A DNA stretch of 64,000 nucleotides. Origin: Mesorhizobium sp. SARCC-RB16n (GTDB lineage: Bacteria; Pseudomonadota; Alphaproteobacteria; Rhizobiales; Rhizobiaceae). Both the position numbers and the translations under genes were made by a program. The notes below the pieces were generated by a model. The model ran no database searches. It was not told the origin of the DNA and was given only the letters and a program-made list of their open reading frames with translations. The DNA is taken from the NCBI RefSeq assembly GCF_008520305.1, contig NZ_ML703266.1, positions 173,542-237,541 on the forward strand, given 5' to 3'. The first letter of the stretch is position 1, and the number at the start of each line of letters is the position of its first letter. Of this stretch, positions 28,427-37,404 are shown in pieces.

Positions 28427-28506
28427 GTTTGACATGAGCCAGCGGACTCACCATGATCGCCGCAGTAGCCGCTGCAAGCGGCGCTGATCAAATCTGGGAG
28501 GAAATG

Positions 28507-29493
28507 ATGTCGAAGTCGAAATCCGCTTGGTTGTCGGGTTTGTTCCTGGCCGGCGCGTTGATGGTGAGCGCGGGTAATGCCGCTGCCGATCAGGTACGCA
28601 TCGGCATTGCCAATTTCGGCGAGCATCCGCAGCTCAACGCCGCTATTGCCGGCTTCAAGAAGGCGTTGACGGACAATGGGTTCGTCGAGGGCAAGGACGT
28701 CGTCTACACGGAGAGCCATACCAATTTCGATGCATCGCTGGTGCCGCAGATGATCGCTAAGCTGCAGGCGGAGCAGCCCAAGCTGATCTACACCATCACC
28801 ACGCCGGTCTCGCAGATCGCCAAGAAGGCGCTCGCGGGCTCCGGCATTCCGATCGTTTTTGCCGCGGTCACCGATCCGGTGGCGGCCAAGCTGGTGCCGT
28901 CATGGGACGCCGGAGACGAAGGCATGACCGGCGCCAGCGATCTGCAGGACGTCGCCGCGGTGATGGCCTTCACCAAGAAGCTCCTGCCGAACGCCAAGCG
29001 CTTCGGCGTGCCTTACAATCCGGGCGAGGCCAATGACGTTGCCTTGGTCGAAAAGATTAAGGCGGCGGCACCCGCCGCAGGCTTCGAGGTGGTGGAGGTC
29101 GGCATCGACAACGTCAACGACATCCAGCAACGCATCGCTTCGCTCGCCGGCAAGGCCGACGTGATCTACGGGCCGGCCTCGAACCTGATCCAGCCGGCGA
29201 TCGCCGCTGTCTCCGCCGCCGCCCGCCAGGCCGGTATCCCGGTCGTCAACTCCGATGACAGCGCGGTCCGCAACGGCACCGTGCCGGCGAGTTTCGCGGT
29301 CAACTACACGCAGGTCGGCGTCAATGCCGGCAACATCGCCGCCGAGATCCTAAAGGGCAAGGATCCCAAAACGATCGCGCCGTCGCGCCCGGCCTACAAG
29401 GACCACATGGCAACGATCTCGCGCAAGGCGATGGCCGCGTTCGGCATCGAGATACCGGCTTCGATGGCCGATTGCGGCTGTATCGTCGACTGA
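28507..29493 (+). CDS. TrpX-like ABC transporter substrate-binding protein
   Basis: A 328-residue periplasmic binding protein of the ABC_sub_bind family (PF04392), whose Gram-positive members TrpX are linked to tryptophan uptake. A signal peptide of about 29 residues ends SAGNAAA. The two-lobe pattern is seen in QVRIGIANFGEHPQLNAAI and in KRFGVPYNPGEANDVALVE. The chain ends in DCGCIVD with two close cysteines, which is unusual. I prefer the ATG at 28507, four bases after GGGAGGA, over the adjacent ATG at 28504. kynU downstream supports tryptophan or kynurenine as substrate. Confidence 0.87.
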   Translation: MSKSKSAWLSGLFLAGALMVSAGNAAADQVRIGIANFGEHPQLNAAIAGFKKALTDNGFVEGKDVVYTESHTNFDASLVPQMIAKLQAEQPKLIYTITTPVSQIAKKALAGSGIPIVFAAVTDPVAAKLVPSWDAGDEGMTGASDLQDVAAVMAFTKKLLPNAKRFGVPYNPGEANDVALVEKIKAAAPAAGFEVVEVGIDNVNDIQQRIASLAGKADVIYGPASNLIQPAIAAVSAAARQAGIPVVNSDDSAVRNGTVPASFAVNYTQVGVNAGNIAAEILKGKDPKTIAPSRPAYKDHMATISRKAMAAFGIEIPASMADCGCIVD

Positions 29494-29506
29494 CATCGGG
29501 GCTGCG

Positions 29507-29534
29507 AGGGTGACGGCACGGACGCCGTCACCCT
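29507..29534 (+). terminator. Strong hairpin between the binding-protein and ATPase genes
   Basis: AGGGTGACGGC (29507-29517) pairs perfectly with GCCGTCACCCT (29524-29534) over six bases. It starts 14 bases after the stop codon and lacks a T-run. In ABC operons such a hairpin usually protects the binding-protein part of the mRNA or reduces readthrough, giving excess binding protein. Confidence 0.7.
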
Positions 29535-29551
29535 GAGGTCAGGGAGGAACG

Positions 29552-30331
29552 ATGCTCGAGATCCGATCCGCGCGTAAAGTGTTCTACAAGGGCCAGCCCG
29601 ACGAGAAGGTCGCGCTGGACGGTCTCAGCCTGTCGCTGGCCACAGGCGAGTTCGGCATCGTCATCGGCTCCAACGGGGCGGGCAAGAGCAGCATGCTCAA
29701 CGCCATTTCCGGCGCTCTGATCCTCGATTCCGGCCAGATCCTGATCAATGGCGCCGATGTGACAGACATGCCGGTGCACCAGCGCGCCGCGAAACTGGCC
29801 CGCGTGTTCCAGGATCCGATGCGCGGCACCGCCGCGAGCATGACAGTTGCGGAAAACATGCTGCTGGCTGATTTGCGCAGCAGCAAGCGCACCTTGCGCC
29901 AGGGACTGAACGCCACCCGGCTTGCGTCCTACAAGGAACGCCTGTCGATACTGGGCCTCGGCCTTGAAAACCGCCTAGACACACGCGTCGACCTGCTCTC
30001 GGGTGGACAGCGGCAGTCGCTGTCGCTGATCATGGCGGTCGGCGGATCGCCGGATTTGCTGCTGCTCGACGAGCATACCGCAGCGCTCGACCCGCGCACG
30101 GCCGAGATCGTCATGCAGGCAACGGTGCGCGCCGTCAGGGCACTGAAGCTGACGACTTTGATGGTGACCCACAACATGCAGCATGCCGTCGACTACGGCA
30201 GCCGGGTGATCATGCTCGACGCGGGCCGCGTGCTCCTGGAGGTCGCCGGCGAAGAGAAGGCGAGGGTCACGGTTATCGATCTGATCGGCCATTTCTCCGT
30301 CAAGACCGACCGCATGCTGCTGGCGAACTGA
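29552..30331 (+). CDS. ABC transporter ATP-binding protein (TrpXYZ-type system)
   Basis: A 259-residue ABC ATPase that would power the import system. Walker A is GSNGAGKSS (about residue 43), the signature is LSGGQRQSLSL, Walker B is LLLLDEHTAALD, and the switch His is in VTHNMQHA. The DEHTAALD Walker B is typical of the family that pairs with PF04392 binding proteins. It begins shortly after GGGAGGAACG and is followed five bases later by the permease gene. Confidence 0.93.
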   Translation: MLEIRSARKVFYKGQPDEKVALDGLSLSLATGEFGIVIGSNGAGKSSMLNAISGALILDSGQILINGADVTDMPVHQRAAKLARVFQDPMRGTAASMTVAENMLLADLRSSKRTLRQGLNATRLASYKERLSILGLGLENRLDTRVDLLSGGQRQSLSLIMAVGGSPDLLLLDEHTAALDPRTAEIVMQATVRAVRALKLTTLMVTHNMQHAVDYGSRVIMLDAGRVLLEVAGEEKARVTVIDLIGHFSVKTDRMLLAN

Positions 30332-30336
30332 TCATC

Positions 30337-31260
30337 ATGGGCTTCATTCAGGAGGTTCTCACCAGCTTCGTCGCGATCATGCCGGTCACCCTGGCGCAAA
30401 GCCTGATACTGGCCTTTGTCGTGCTCGGGATCATGATCCCGTTCCGTATGCTGAATTTTCCCGATCTCACCAGCGAAGGCGCTTTTCCGCTGGGCGGCTG
30501 CGTCTGCGGCGTTCTCCTTGCCGCCGGCGCATCGCCGCTGATGGGCGTCGCCGCGGCCCTTGTTGCCGGCTTCGCGGCGGGCTGTTGCACCGCCTTCATC
30601 CATCTGCGTTTCCGCATCCACACGCTTCTTGCGGGCATTCTGATGATGACGATGCTCTACAGCATCAACCTTCGGATCATGGGCAAATCCAATCTCTCCG
30701 TCTTCGGCTCGCCGGCGGTGTTCGACTGGGTACCGTTCGCGCGGCCTGGGTTCCCGGCCAGCAAGATCATCGTCGCGGGGCTTCTCGCGCTTGTCGCCTT
30801 CATGCTGCTCTACATGTTCTTCAGGACCGAGAAGGGGACTGCCGTGCGCGCCGTGGGCGCCAATCCTGACATGGCCGAGGCGCAAGGCATCAATGTCTGG
30901 GCTGCGACCATAGGCGGTGTCGGGCTGGCGAGCGCTTTTTCGGCATCGAGCGGCGCGCTGATGGTGCAGTCGCAAGGGTTCGCCGACGTCAATATGGGTC
31001 TAGGCATTCTCATCAACGGCCTTGCCGCGCTGATGATTGGCGAGGCCGTCGTCGGCAAGCAGACGGTCTGGCGTCAGCTGCTGGCGCCCTTCGCCGGGGC
31101 GATCATCTACTACCAGCTGGTGTCGTTCTGCCTTGCCGCCGGCATGCCGCCGCCTGATCTGAAGCTTGCCACGGGCCTGTTCGTGCTGGCCATGCTTGCC
31201 TTGCCCAGCCTCAAGCGTGGCCGCGGGCCGGCGCCAGCACGCGAAGCGATCCGTGAATAA
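30337..31260 (+). CDS. ABC transporter permease (TrpXYZ-type system)
   Basis: A 307-residue inner-membrane permease with about eight or nine hydrophobic helices, of the branched-chain-type (BPD_transp_2) superfamily paired with PF04392 binding proteins. The conserved stretch RAVGANPDMAEAQGI, followed by a glycine-rich helix, is typical. The operon order is binding protein, ATPase, permease, then kynU about 30 bases later. It presumably forms the channel for tryptophan or a related compound. Confidence 0.9.
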   Translation: MGFIQEVLTSFVAIMPVTLAQSLILAFVVLGIMIPFRMLNFPDLTSEGAFPLGGCVCGVLLAAGASPLMGVAAALVAGFAAGCCTAFIHLRFRIHTLLAGILMMTMLYSINLRIMGKSNLSVFGSPAVFDWVPFARPGFPASKIIVAGLLALVAFMLLYMFFRTEKGTAVRAVGANPDMAEAQGINVWAATIGGVGLASAFSASSGALMVQSQGFADVNMGLGILINGLAALMIGEAVVGKQTVWRQLLAPFAGAIIYYQLVSFCLAAGMPPPDLKLATGLFVLAMLALPSLKRGRGPAPAREAIRE

Positions 31261-31290
31261 CCAGGCGTGAAAAATCAGGGAATGTCACAA

Positions 31291-32541
31291 ATGATGCGTG
31301 CAACGCTCGATCTCGCAGCCGTCGAAGCCATGGATGCGGCGGACCCACTGCGTGCCATGCGCGACCGGTTCATTTTGCCGAAAGGCGTCATCTATCTAGA
31401 CGGCAATTCGTTGGGCGCGGCGGCTCCCGCGGTCTTCAGCGAGCTGCAGAAGGCTGCGACGCAGGAGTGGGCACAGGATTTGATCCGTGCCTGGAACACC
31501 GCCGGCTGGTTCGACATGCCGGTCGCGCTTGGCGATCAGCTGGGACGGCTGATCGGTGCGGCGGCGGGGCAGACGGTGGTGTGCGATACGACCTCGATCA
31601 ACATCTACAAGGTGCTGCATGCCGCGCTTGGCATGCGGCCGGACCGGTCGGTTATCGTCGCCGAAGGCGACAGCTTTCCAACCGACCTCTACATGGCCGA
31701 AGGCGTAGCCTCGACGCGACCCGGCACCGTGTTGCGGCTAGAGGGCGTGGATGCGCCGACGATTGAGGACCTGATCGACGAACGCGTCGCCGTCATCCTG
31801 GTCAACCATGTCAACTACAAATCCGGACAGCTGCGTGACATGGCCGCGCTGACGCGCAAAGCCCATGAGGTCGGCGCGCTGATCGTCTGGGATCTCTGCC
31901 ATACGGCCGGCGCCTTGCCGGTCGAGCTCGACAGCGCCAATGCCGATTTCGCCATCGGCTGCACGTACAAATACCTCAACGGCGGTCCGGGCGCGCCAGC
32001 CTTCATCTACGCCGCCGAGCGTCATCACGACAAAGTCCAGCAACCGCTCAGTGGTTGGTGGGGTCACGCGCGGCCCTTCGCCTTCGAACAGGGCTATGCT
32101 GCGGGCAGTGGCATCCGCCGGTTCCTGTGCGGCACGCAGCCCGTCTTGTCGATGCGGGCGCTGAGGGGGGCGCTGGATGTCTGGGACGATGTCGACATGG
32201 CGGCGGTGCGCAAGAAGAGCATCGCGCTCACCGACCTGTTCATCCAGCTCGTCGAGACCAGATGCGGCGCCTACGGCCTGGAGCTGGAAAGCCCGCGCGA
32301 CGGCAATGCGCGTGGCAGCCAGGTTTCGTTCATTCACCCACATGGCTACCAGGTGATGCGGGCCCTGATCGAGCGCGGCGTGATCGGCGATTTCCGCGCG
32401 CCGTCGACGATCCGCTTTGGCTTCACGCCGCTCTATGTCGGTTACACCGATGTCTGGCAGGCGGTCGAGGTGCTGGAAGATATCCTGCGCACCGGTGCCT
32501 GGAAGGATGTGCGCTTCGCGGTCAAGACTGCTGTTACGTGA
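31291..32541 (+). CDS. kynU: Kynureninase
   Basis: A 416-residue PLP enzyme that cleaves kynurenine to anthranilate and alanine. The phosphate site QTVVCDTTSINIYK, the Asp of WDLCHTAGALPVEL and the PLP lysine in GCTYKYLNGGPGAP are clear. Three in-frame starts exist (GTG 31267, ATG 31282, ATG 31291); I chose 31291 because AGGGA lies nine bases upstream. It is the fourth gene of the transporter operon and ends four bases from convergent kynA. Confidence 0.95.
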   Translation: MMRATLDLAAVEAMDAADPLRAMRDRFILPKGVIYLDGNSLGAAAPAVFSELQKAATQEWAQDLIRAWNTAGWFDMPVALGDQLGRLIGAAAGQTVVCDTTSINIYKVLHAALGMRPDRSVIVAEGDSFPTDLYMAEGVASTRPGTVLRLEGVDAPTIEDLIDERVAVILVNHVNYKSGQLRDMAALTRKAHEVGALIVWDLCHTAGALPVELDSANADFAIGCTYKYLNGGPGAPAFIYAAERHHDKVQQPLSGWWGHARPFAFEQGYAAGSGIRRFLCGTQPVLSMRALRGALDVWDDVDMAAVRKKSIALTDLFIQLVETRCGAYGLELESPRDGNARGSQVSFIHPHGYQVMRALIERGVIGDFRAPSTIRFGFTPLYVGYTDVWQAVEVLEDILRTGAWKDVRFAVKTAVT

Positions 32542-32545
32542 GCAG

Positions 32546-33382
32546 TCAAAGCCGGGTACGGACGTTCCAGAGTTCTGGAAACAGGACGACCTCGAGCATC
32601 TTCTTGAGATAGGAGGCGCCCGATGTGCCGCCGGTGCCGCGCTTCAGGCCGATGATGCGTTCCACCGTGGTGACGTGGTTGAAGCGCCAGCGGCGGAAAT
32701 AGTCCTCGAAATCGACCAGCTTCTCGGCCAGTTCGTAGAACATCCAGTAGCGTTGCGGATCGCGGTAGATGGTCTGCCAGGCTACGAGGACTTCTTCGTT
32801 CTCGGTCCGCGTCTCGCGCCAGTCCGCGCGCTTTGCGTCCGCTCCAATGTCGAAGCCGTTGCGTGCCAGAAGCAGCAGCGCTTCGTCGTAGAGCGACGGC
32901 TCGGTCAGGATTGCCTCCAGTTTGGCGCTGAGGTCCGGCAGGTGCTTGTGCGGTCCCAGCATGGCGAGGTTGCGATTGCCGGCCATGAACTCGATGGCGC
33001 GATACTGCCAGGACTGGAAACCCGAGGACTGGCCGAGCGCATCGCGGAACTCGGTGTATTCGCTTGGTGTCATGGTCCGCAGCACGTCCCAGGCGTTGTT
33101 CAGCTGTTCGAAAATGCGGGCGACGCGCGACAGCATCTTGAAGCTCGGCTCAAGCCGGTCGGCGCGGATGGAGCGGATCGCGGCACCGATCTCGTGCAAG
33201 GCGAGCTTCATCCAGAGTTCCGATGTCTGATGCTGGATGATGAACAGCATTTCGTCATGCGCCGACGACAGCGGCGCCTGCGCGTCGAGCACTTTCTCCA
33301 GGTGCAGATAATCGCTGTAGGACATGCGTTCCTTGAACGACATCTCAGCACCTTCGGACGCCGGATCGTAGGGTTCGCTCAA
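32546..33382 (-). CDS. kynA: Tryptophan 2,3-dioxygenase
   Basis: A 278-residue haem enzyme that opens the indole ring of tryptophan to N-formylkynurenine. Substrate and haem residues are seen in [16 protein letters not shown] (the distal His), [11 protein letters not shown] and the C-terminal [20 protein letters not shown] (the proximal His and the loop that closes over substrate). The start overlaps the stop of the ligase gene by four bases (ATGA), so these two are translationally coupled on the minus strand. Confidence 0.96.
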   Translation of the reverse strand: MSEPYDPASEGAEMSFKERMSYSDYLHLEKVLDAQAPLSSAHDEMLFIIQHQTSELWMKLALHEIGAAIRSIRADRLEPSFKMLSRVARIFEQLNNAWDVLRTMTPSEYTEFRDALGQSSGFQSWQYRAIEFMAGNRNLAMLGPHKHLPDLSAKLEAILTEPSLYDEALLLLARNGFDIGADAKRADWRETRTENEEVLVAWQTIYRDPQRYWMFYELAEKLVDFEDYFRRWRFNHVTTVERIIGLKRGTGGTSGASYLKKMLEVVLFPELWNVRTRL

Positions 33383-35004
33383 TTGATTTTCTCCGTACGC
33401 AGCCGGAAGCGCTGGATCTTGCCGGTCTGGGTCTTGGGCAGAGCGGCGATGAATTTGACCGATCGTGGGTATTTATAGGGCGCGATGGTTGCCTTGACAT
33501 GGTCCTGCAGGCGCTTGACGGTCATCGCGTCTGGCGCCACGCCTTGCGCCAGCACGACATGCGCCTCGACGATCTGGCCGCGCTCGCCATCCTCGGCGCC
33601 GATGACGGCGCATTCGGCGACATTGGGATGCGACAGCAGCGCCGCCTCGACTTCGGGGCCGGCAATGTTGTAGCCGGCGCTGACGATCATGTCGTCGGAA
33701 CGCGCGGCGAAGTGGAAGAAGCCGTCCTCGTCCTGCGTGAAGGTGTCGCCGGTGAGGTTCCAGCCGTCGCGCACATAGTCCTTCTGCCTGTCATCGGCCA
33801 TGTAGCGGCAGCCGGTCGGGCCGCGCACCGCCAGCCGTCCGGGCTCGCCGCGCGGCACCTCGTGCATCTCGTCGTCGACGATGCGCGCCTCGTAACCGCC
33901 GACCGGCTTGCCGGTCGAACCCGGCTTCCTGTCGTCAAAGCGGTTGGAGATGAAAATGTGCAGCATTTCGGTGGCGCCGATGCCGTCGAGGATCGGTTTG
34001 CCGGTCTTTCTCGTCCACTCTTCGAAGACCGGAGCCGGCAAGGTCTCGCCGGCCGAGACGGCGACGCGCAGCGATGACAGATCAGCGCCTTCGTCCATGG
34101 CCTTCAGCATTGCCCGGTAGGCGGTCGGCGCGGTGAAGGAAATGGTCGCTTTGTAGGTCTCGATGATGTGGATCATGTTGGGCGGCGTTGCCTGTTCCAG
34201 CAGCGTCGCCGCCGCGCCGAAGCGCAGCGGAAAGATGGCCAGCCCGCCAAGGCCGAAGGTGAAGGCGAGCGGTGGCGAGCCGACGAAGATGTCGTCCGGC
34301 GTCACCTGCAGGACTTCACGGGCGTAGGCATCGGCGATGATCAGCAGATCGCGGTGGAAATGCATCGTCGCCTTCGGCACGCCCGTGGTGCCCGAAGTGA
34401 AGCCGAGCAGGGCGACGTCGTCGCGGCCGGTGTTGACGGCGGTGAATGTGACTGACTTGTCGAGAGCGGCGCGATCGAGCTCGGCATCATGGTTTGCGGT
34501 GCCATCGAAGCCGATCACCTGCTTCAGGAACGCGCTGTCCTTGGCGCAGGCGGTCATCTCGTCCATCAGTCTGGTGTCGCAGAGCGCGGTCGTGATCTCG
34601 GCCTTGTCGACGATCTTGGTGAGTTCACCGGCGCGCAGCATCGGCATGGTGTTGACGACGACGGCGCCGACCTTGGTGGCGGCAAGCCAGCAGGCAACCA
34701 TTGCCGGGTTGTTGGCGGAGCGGATCAGCACCCGGTTGCCCGGCTCGACGCCATAATTCTCGACCAGCGCGTGGGCGAGCCGGTTCGTCCAGTCGGACAG
34801 TTCCTTGTAGGTGCGGCGGCGGCCGTTGCCGATCAGGGCGGTGTGGTCGCCGAGGCCCTTCTCGACCAGCCTGTCGGTCAGTTCGACCCCGGCATTGAGA
34901 TGTTCTGGGTAGTCGAAGCCGTCGAGCAGAAAGTCGGGCCATTGCTCGGGCGGCGGCAGATGATCGCGCGTGAACGTGTCGGTATGCGCTGAAGGCCCAA
35001 GCAT
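33379..35004 (-). CDS. Acyl-CoA synthetase, likely 2-aminobenzoate (anthranilate)-CoA ligase
   Basis: A 541-residue ANL-superfamily enzyme. The P-loop [17 protein letters not shown], the [11 protein letters not shown] adenylate motif, the GDTF hinge region and the C-terminal lysine in [15 protein letters not shown] are all present. Its coupling to kynA and nearness to kynU point to anthranilate as substrate, giving anthraniloyl-CoA, which fits the benzoate-CoA-ligase-like sequence. I chose the ATG at 35004 ([11 protein letters not shown]); the longer frame adds 69 non-conserved residues. Confidence 0.87.
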   Translation of the reverse strand: MLGPSAHTDTFTRDHLPPPEQWPDFLLDGFDYPEHLNAGVELTDRLVEKGLGDHTALIGNGRRRTYKELSDWTNRLAHALVENYGVEPGNRVLIRSANNPAMVACWLAATKVGAVVVNTMPMLRAGELTKIVDKAEITTALCDTRLMDEMTACAKDSAFLKQVIGFDGTANHDAELDRAALDKSVTFTAVNTGRDDVALLGFTSGTTGVPKATMHFHRDLLIIADAYAREVLQVTPDDIFVGSPPLAFTFGLGGLAIFPLRFGAAATLLEQATPPNMIHIIETYKATISFTAPTAYRAMLKAMDEGADLSSLRVAVSAGETLPAPVFEEWTRKTGKPILDGIGATEMLHIFISNRFDDRKPGSTGKPVGGYEARIVDDEMHEVPRGEPGRLAVRGPTGCRYMADDRQKDYVRDGWNLTGDTFTQDEDGFFHFAARSDDMIVSAGYNIAGPEVEAALLSHPNVAECAVIGAEDGERGQIVEAHVVLAQGVAPDAMTVKRLQDHVKATIAPYKYPRSVKFIAALPKTQTGKIQRFRLRTEKIN

Positions 35005-35321
35005 GTCGCCGCTATCCCTGTCTGCTGCGCGGCCAGCGTGCGGGAGCACCTGGCCGGAGGCGGTGGATCTGAATTCCTGTCTCTCGCGAAAGGCTTCGTG
35101 CGGCCGGCAAACACCCTGTCGAAATGCCACCGCAAAGGCGATCACCGACACGTTCGGACAGCACAGCGGACCTCCCATTTTTTGTCGGCTGTTCTGCAGG
35201 CAGGATCGCACCAGTCGAAATTTGTTTCAAGCCTAAAATGTTCTGCCCTGGAGCATTGACGCATGACATGGCGGCGGCCACTGCTACTGTTGAAACGAAG
35301 CCGCTTCGGGGGAGGGTGCCG
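35005..35321. other. Divergent intergenic region between the ligase and formamidase genes
   Basis: This 317-base region should hold promoters for the leftward ligase-kynA pair and the rightward kynB. I see no copy of the ATTATATATAAT element here. In-frame sequence upstream of kynB stays open but is not conserved-looking. No RNA gene or terminator is apparent. Confidence 0.45.
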
Positions 35322-36152
35322 ATGCTCGACCATCGCATTGCCGATTGGAACAATGCCTACGCCAACGGCGCCAATATCGCCGGCAGCGACCGTTGGCCGG
35401 CCGCCTGGGCGGAACCCGCGCAAGCGTTCCGCGATGCGCTGTCGGCGCAGGGCCGGGCACGCATCGACATCGCCTATGGCGATCGGCCGCGCAATCGGTT
35501 CGACCTGTTCCTTCCCAAGGCCGCCCCCAGGGGACTCGTGGTGTTCATCCATGGCGGCTATTGGATGGAGACCGACAAGAGCTTGTGGTCGCATCTCGCC
35601 GGTGGCGGGGTCGGCAACGGTTTTGCCGTGGCCATGCCGTCCTACACGCGGTGCCCGGACATACGCATTGCCGGTATCGTCAACGAAATCGGCGCGGCGA
35701 TCGGCAAGGCCGCGACAATGGTCGACGGGCCGCTGATGCTGACCGGACATTCGGCCGGCGGACATCTCGCCAGCCGCATGGTGACGACATCAACGCCTTT
35801 GGCGGCCGATGTCGCGCGGCGCATACGCCATGTCGTTTCGATTTCAGGCTTGCACGATTTGCGTCCGCTGATGCGCACCGACATGAACGCAGCGCTGAAA
35901 ATCGATGAGCATGAGGCGCTGACGGAAAGCCCGGCACTGCTGCGGCCCATGGACGGTGTCCGTATCACCTGCTGGGCCGGCGGCGGGGAGCGTTCCGAGT
36001 TCCTGCGCCAGAATGCGTTGCTGGCCAACATCTGGACCGGGTTGGGTGCCGCCACCAGCGCCGTGGTCGAGCCCGATCGGCATCATTACGACGTTGTCGA
36101 TGGCCTTGCCGACCCTGCGCACGCGTTGACGCGGACCTTGATCTCGGAATAG
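35322..36152 (+). CDS. kynB: Alpha/beta-hydrolase kynurenine formamidase (arylformamidase)
   Basis: A 276-residue alpha/beta hydrolase expected to convert N-formylkynurenine to kynurenine. The oxyanion motif HGGYW is at residues 77-81, the nucleophile Ser144 is in GHSAGGH, and the catalytic His is in the HHYD near residue 254. HGGxW is the mark of the animal/yeast arylformamidase fold rather than the metal-dependent cyclase-like KynB common in bacteria. The start has GGAGGG eight bases upstream. The symbol kynB describes the role, not the fold. Confidence 0.82.
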   Translation: MLDHRIADWNNAYANGANIAGSDRWPAAWAEPAQAFRDALSAQGRARIDIAYGDRPRNRFDLFLPKAAPRGLVVFIHGGYWMETDKSLWSHLAGGGVGNGFAVAMPSYTRCPDIRIAGIVNEIGAAIGKAATMVDGPLMLTGHSAGGHLASRMVTTSTPLAADVARRIRHVVSISGLHDLRPLMRTDMNAALKIDEHEALTESPALLRPMDGVRITCWAGGGERSEFLRQNALLANIWTGLGAATSAVVEPDRHHYDVVDGLADPAHALTRTLISE

Positions 36153-36198
36153 CCCGGACCATTTTTTTGCGGTTGTCCGCTATTTAGGAGACAATTCT

Positions 36199-37404
36199 TC
36201 AGCGTAACATCAGAACGCTGCAAACGTCTCCGGCAGCGGATGCAGGGGCAAATGGCGGCCGTACGACCAGCCCGTTGGCGTCGGCCAGCATCCTCAGCAT
36301 CGAGGAATCTTGGATGCCGAACGGCGTTGCCACCAGTTCGCCGTGGTCTTCCCTGACCACCGCCCGCACATAATCCTGGCGCAGATCATTGGCCGGCATT
36401 GCGGTGCCCAGCCGTGCTTGACGGATGTCCTGACGGTAGGCGCGACCGCCCAGCCTTGCCAGAAGCGGCTTCAGGAACAATTGCGAGCAGACCAGGCTTG
36501 CCACCGGATTGCCGGGCAGGCCGATGCATCTGATATCGCCGAGGAGTCCGAACATCAGCGGCTTGCCGGGACGCATGGCGATCTTCCAGAAGCCGAGGGT
36601 CATGCCTTCGCCAGTTAGCACGTCATGGATCAGGTCGTGGTCGCCGACCGAGGCGCCGCCCAGCGTGACGATGACATTGGCGCCCGCCGCAACCGCTTTC
36701 CTGACCAGGGCGGCGATGGCGTCCTTGCGGTCCGCGGCAATACCGAGATCGAGCGCGCGGGCACTGACCGACTGTGCCGCCGCGGCGACGCCATAGGCGT
36801 TGGACGAGATGATCTGGTCCGGCCCGAGTTCGCTGCCGGGCGGCAGCAACTCGTCGCCGGTGGCGATGATGGCGACCAGCGGCCGTTTCACCACGTTCAC
36901 TCGGGGGTGGTTGGCCGATGCCGCCAGCGAAAGGGCTGCCGGGTCCAACACGCGCCCCTTTTCCAGCAAGAGGTCGCCCTTGGAAAAGTCGAGGCCGACA
37001 CGGCGGATGTTGCGCCATTCTACGGTAGGCTCGATCACTTCGATGTCGCCGCCGCCAAGATCCCGGACGTTTTCCTGGATGACGATGGTGTCGGCGCCGT
37101 CAGGCAGCGGTGCGCCGGTGAAGATGCGCACGGCTTGTGCCCGCCCGACCGTGCCGTCAAAGCCACGCCCGGCCGGCGCCATGCCGATCACCGAGAGTTT
37201 CGACGGCACCGACGCCACGTCGGCGGCTTGTACTGCATAGCCGTCCATGGCCGAAGTGTTGAACGGCGGCTGGGTGCGAAGCGCTGCGACTGGTTCCGCC
37301 AGCACACGATCGGCAGCCTCGATGAGAGGAACGCTTTCGCCGCCCAGCGGCACGGCGCCATCAAGCAGGCGTTCGAGCGCCTCCGCGACGGGAACCAGCG
37401 CCAT
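36199..37404 (-). CDS. moeA: Molybdopterin molybdenumtransferase MoeA
   Basis: A 401-residue enzyme that inserts molybdate into adenylylated molybdopterin. The motifs FNTSAMDGYAV, RIFTGAPLPDGADTIVIQE, IIATGDEL and the MogA-like domain (VTLGGASVGDHD) are in order. Its start shares one base with the moaC stop (TGATG), so the two are coupled. It is the last gene of a ppiD-trpD-trpC-moaC-moeA run on the minus strand. Confidence 0.96.
   Translation of the reverse strand: MALVPVAEALERLLDGAVPLGGESVPLIEAADRVLAEPVAALRTQPPFNTSAMDGYAVQAADVASVPSKLSVIGMAPAGRGFDGTVGRAQAVRIFTGAPLPDGADTIVIQENVRDLGGGDIEVIEPTVEWRNIRRVGLDFSKGDLLLEKGRVLDPAALSLAASANHPRVNVVKRPLVAIIATGDELLPPGSELGPDQIISSNAYGVAAAAQSVSARALDLGIAADRKDAIAALVRKAVAAGANVIVTLGGASVGDHDLIHDVLTGEGMTLGFWKIAMRPGKPLMFGLLGDIRCIGLPGNPVASLVCSQLFLKPLLARLGGRAYRQDIRQARLGTAMPANDLRQDYVRAVVREDHGELVATPFGIQDSSMLRMLADANGLVVRPPFAPASAAGDVCSVLMLR

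Noticed and set aside
36153-36198. T-run and small GCGG/CCGC stem between kynB and moeA considered as a terminator
   Set aside because: The T-run precedes the stem on the plus strand and becomes an A-run after it on the minus strand, so it suits neither direction.
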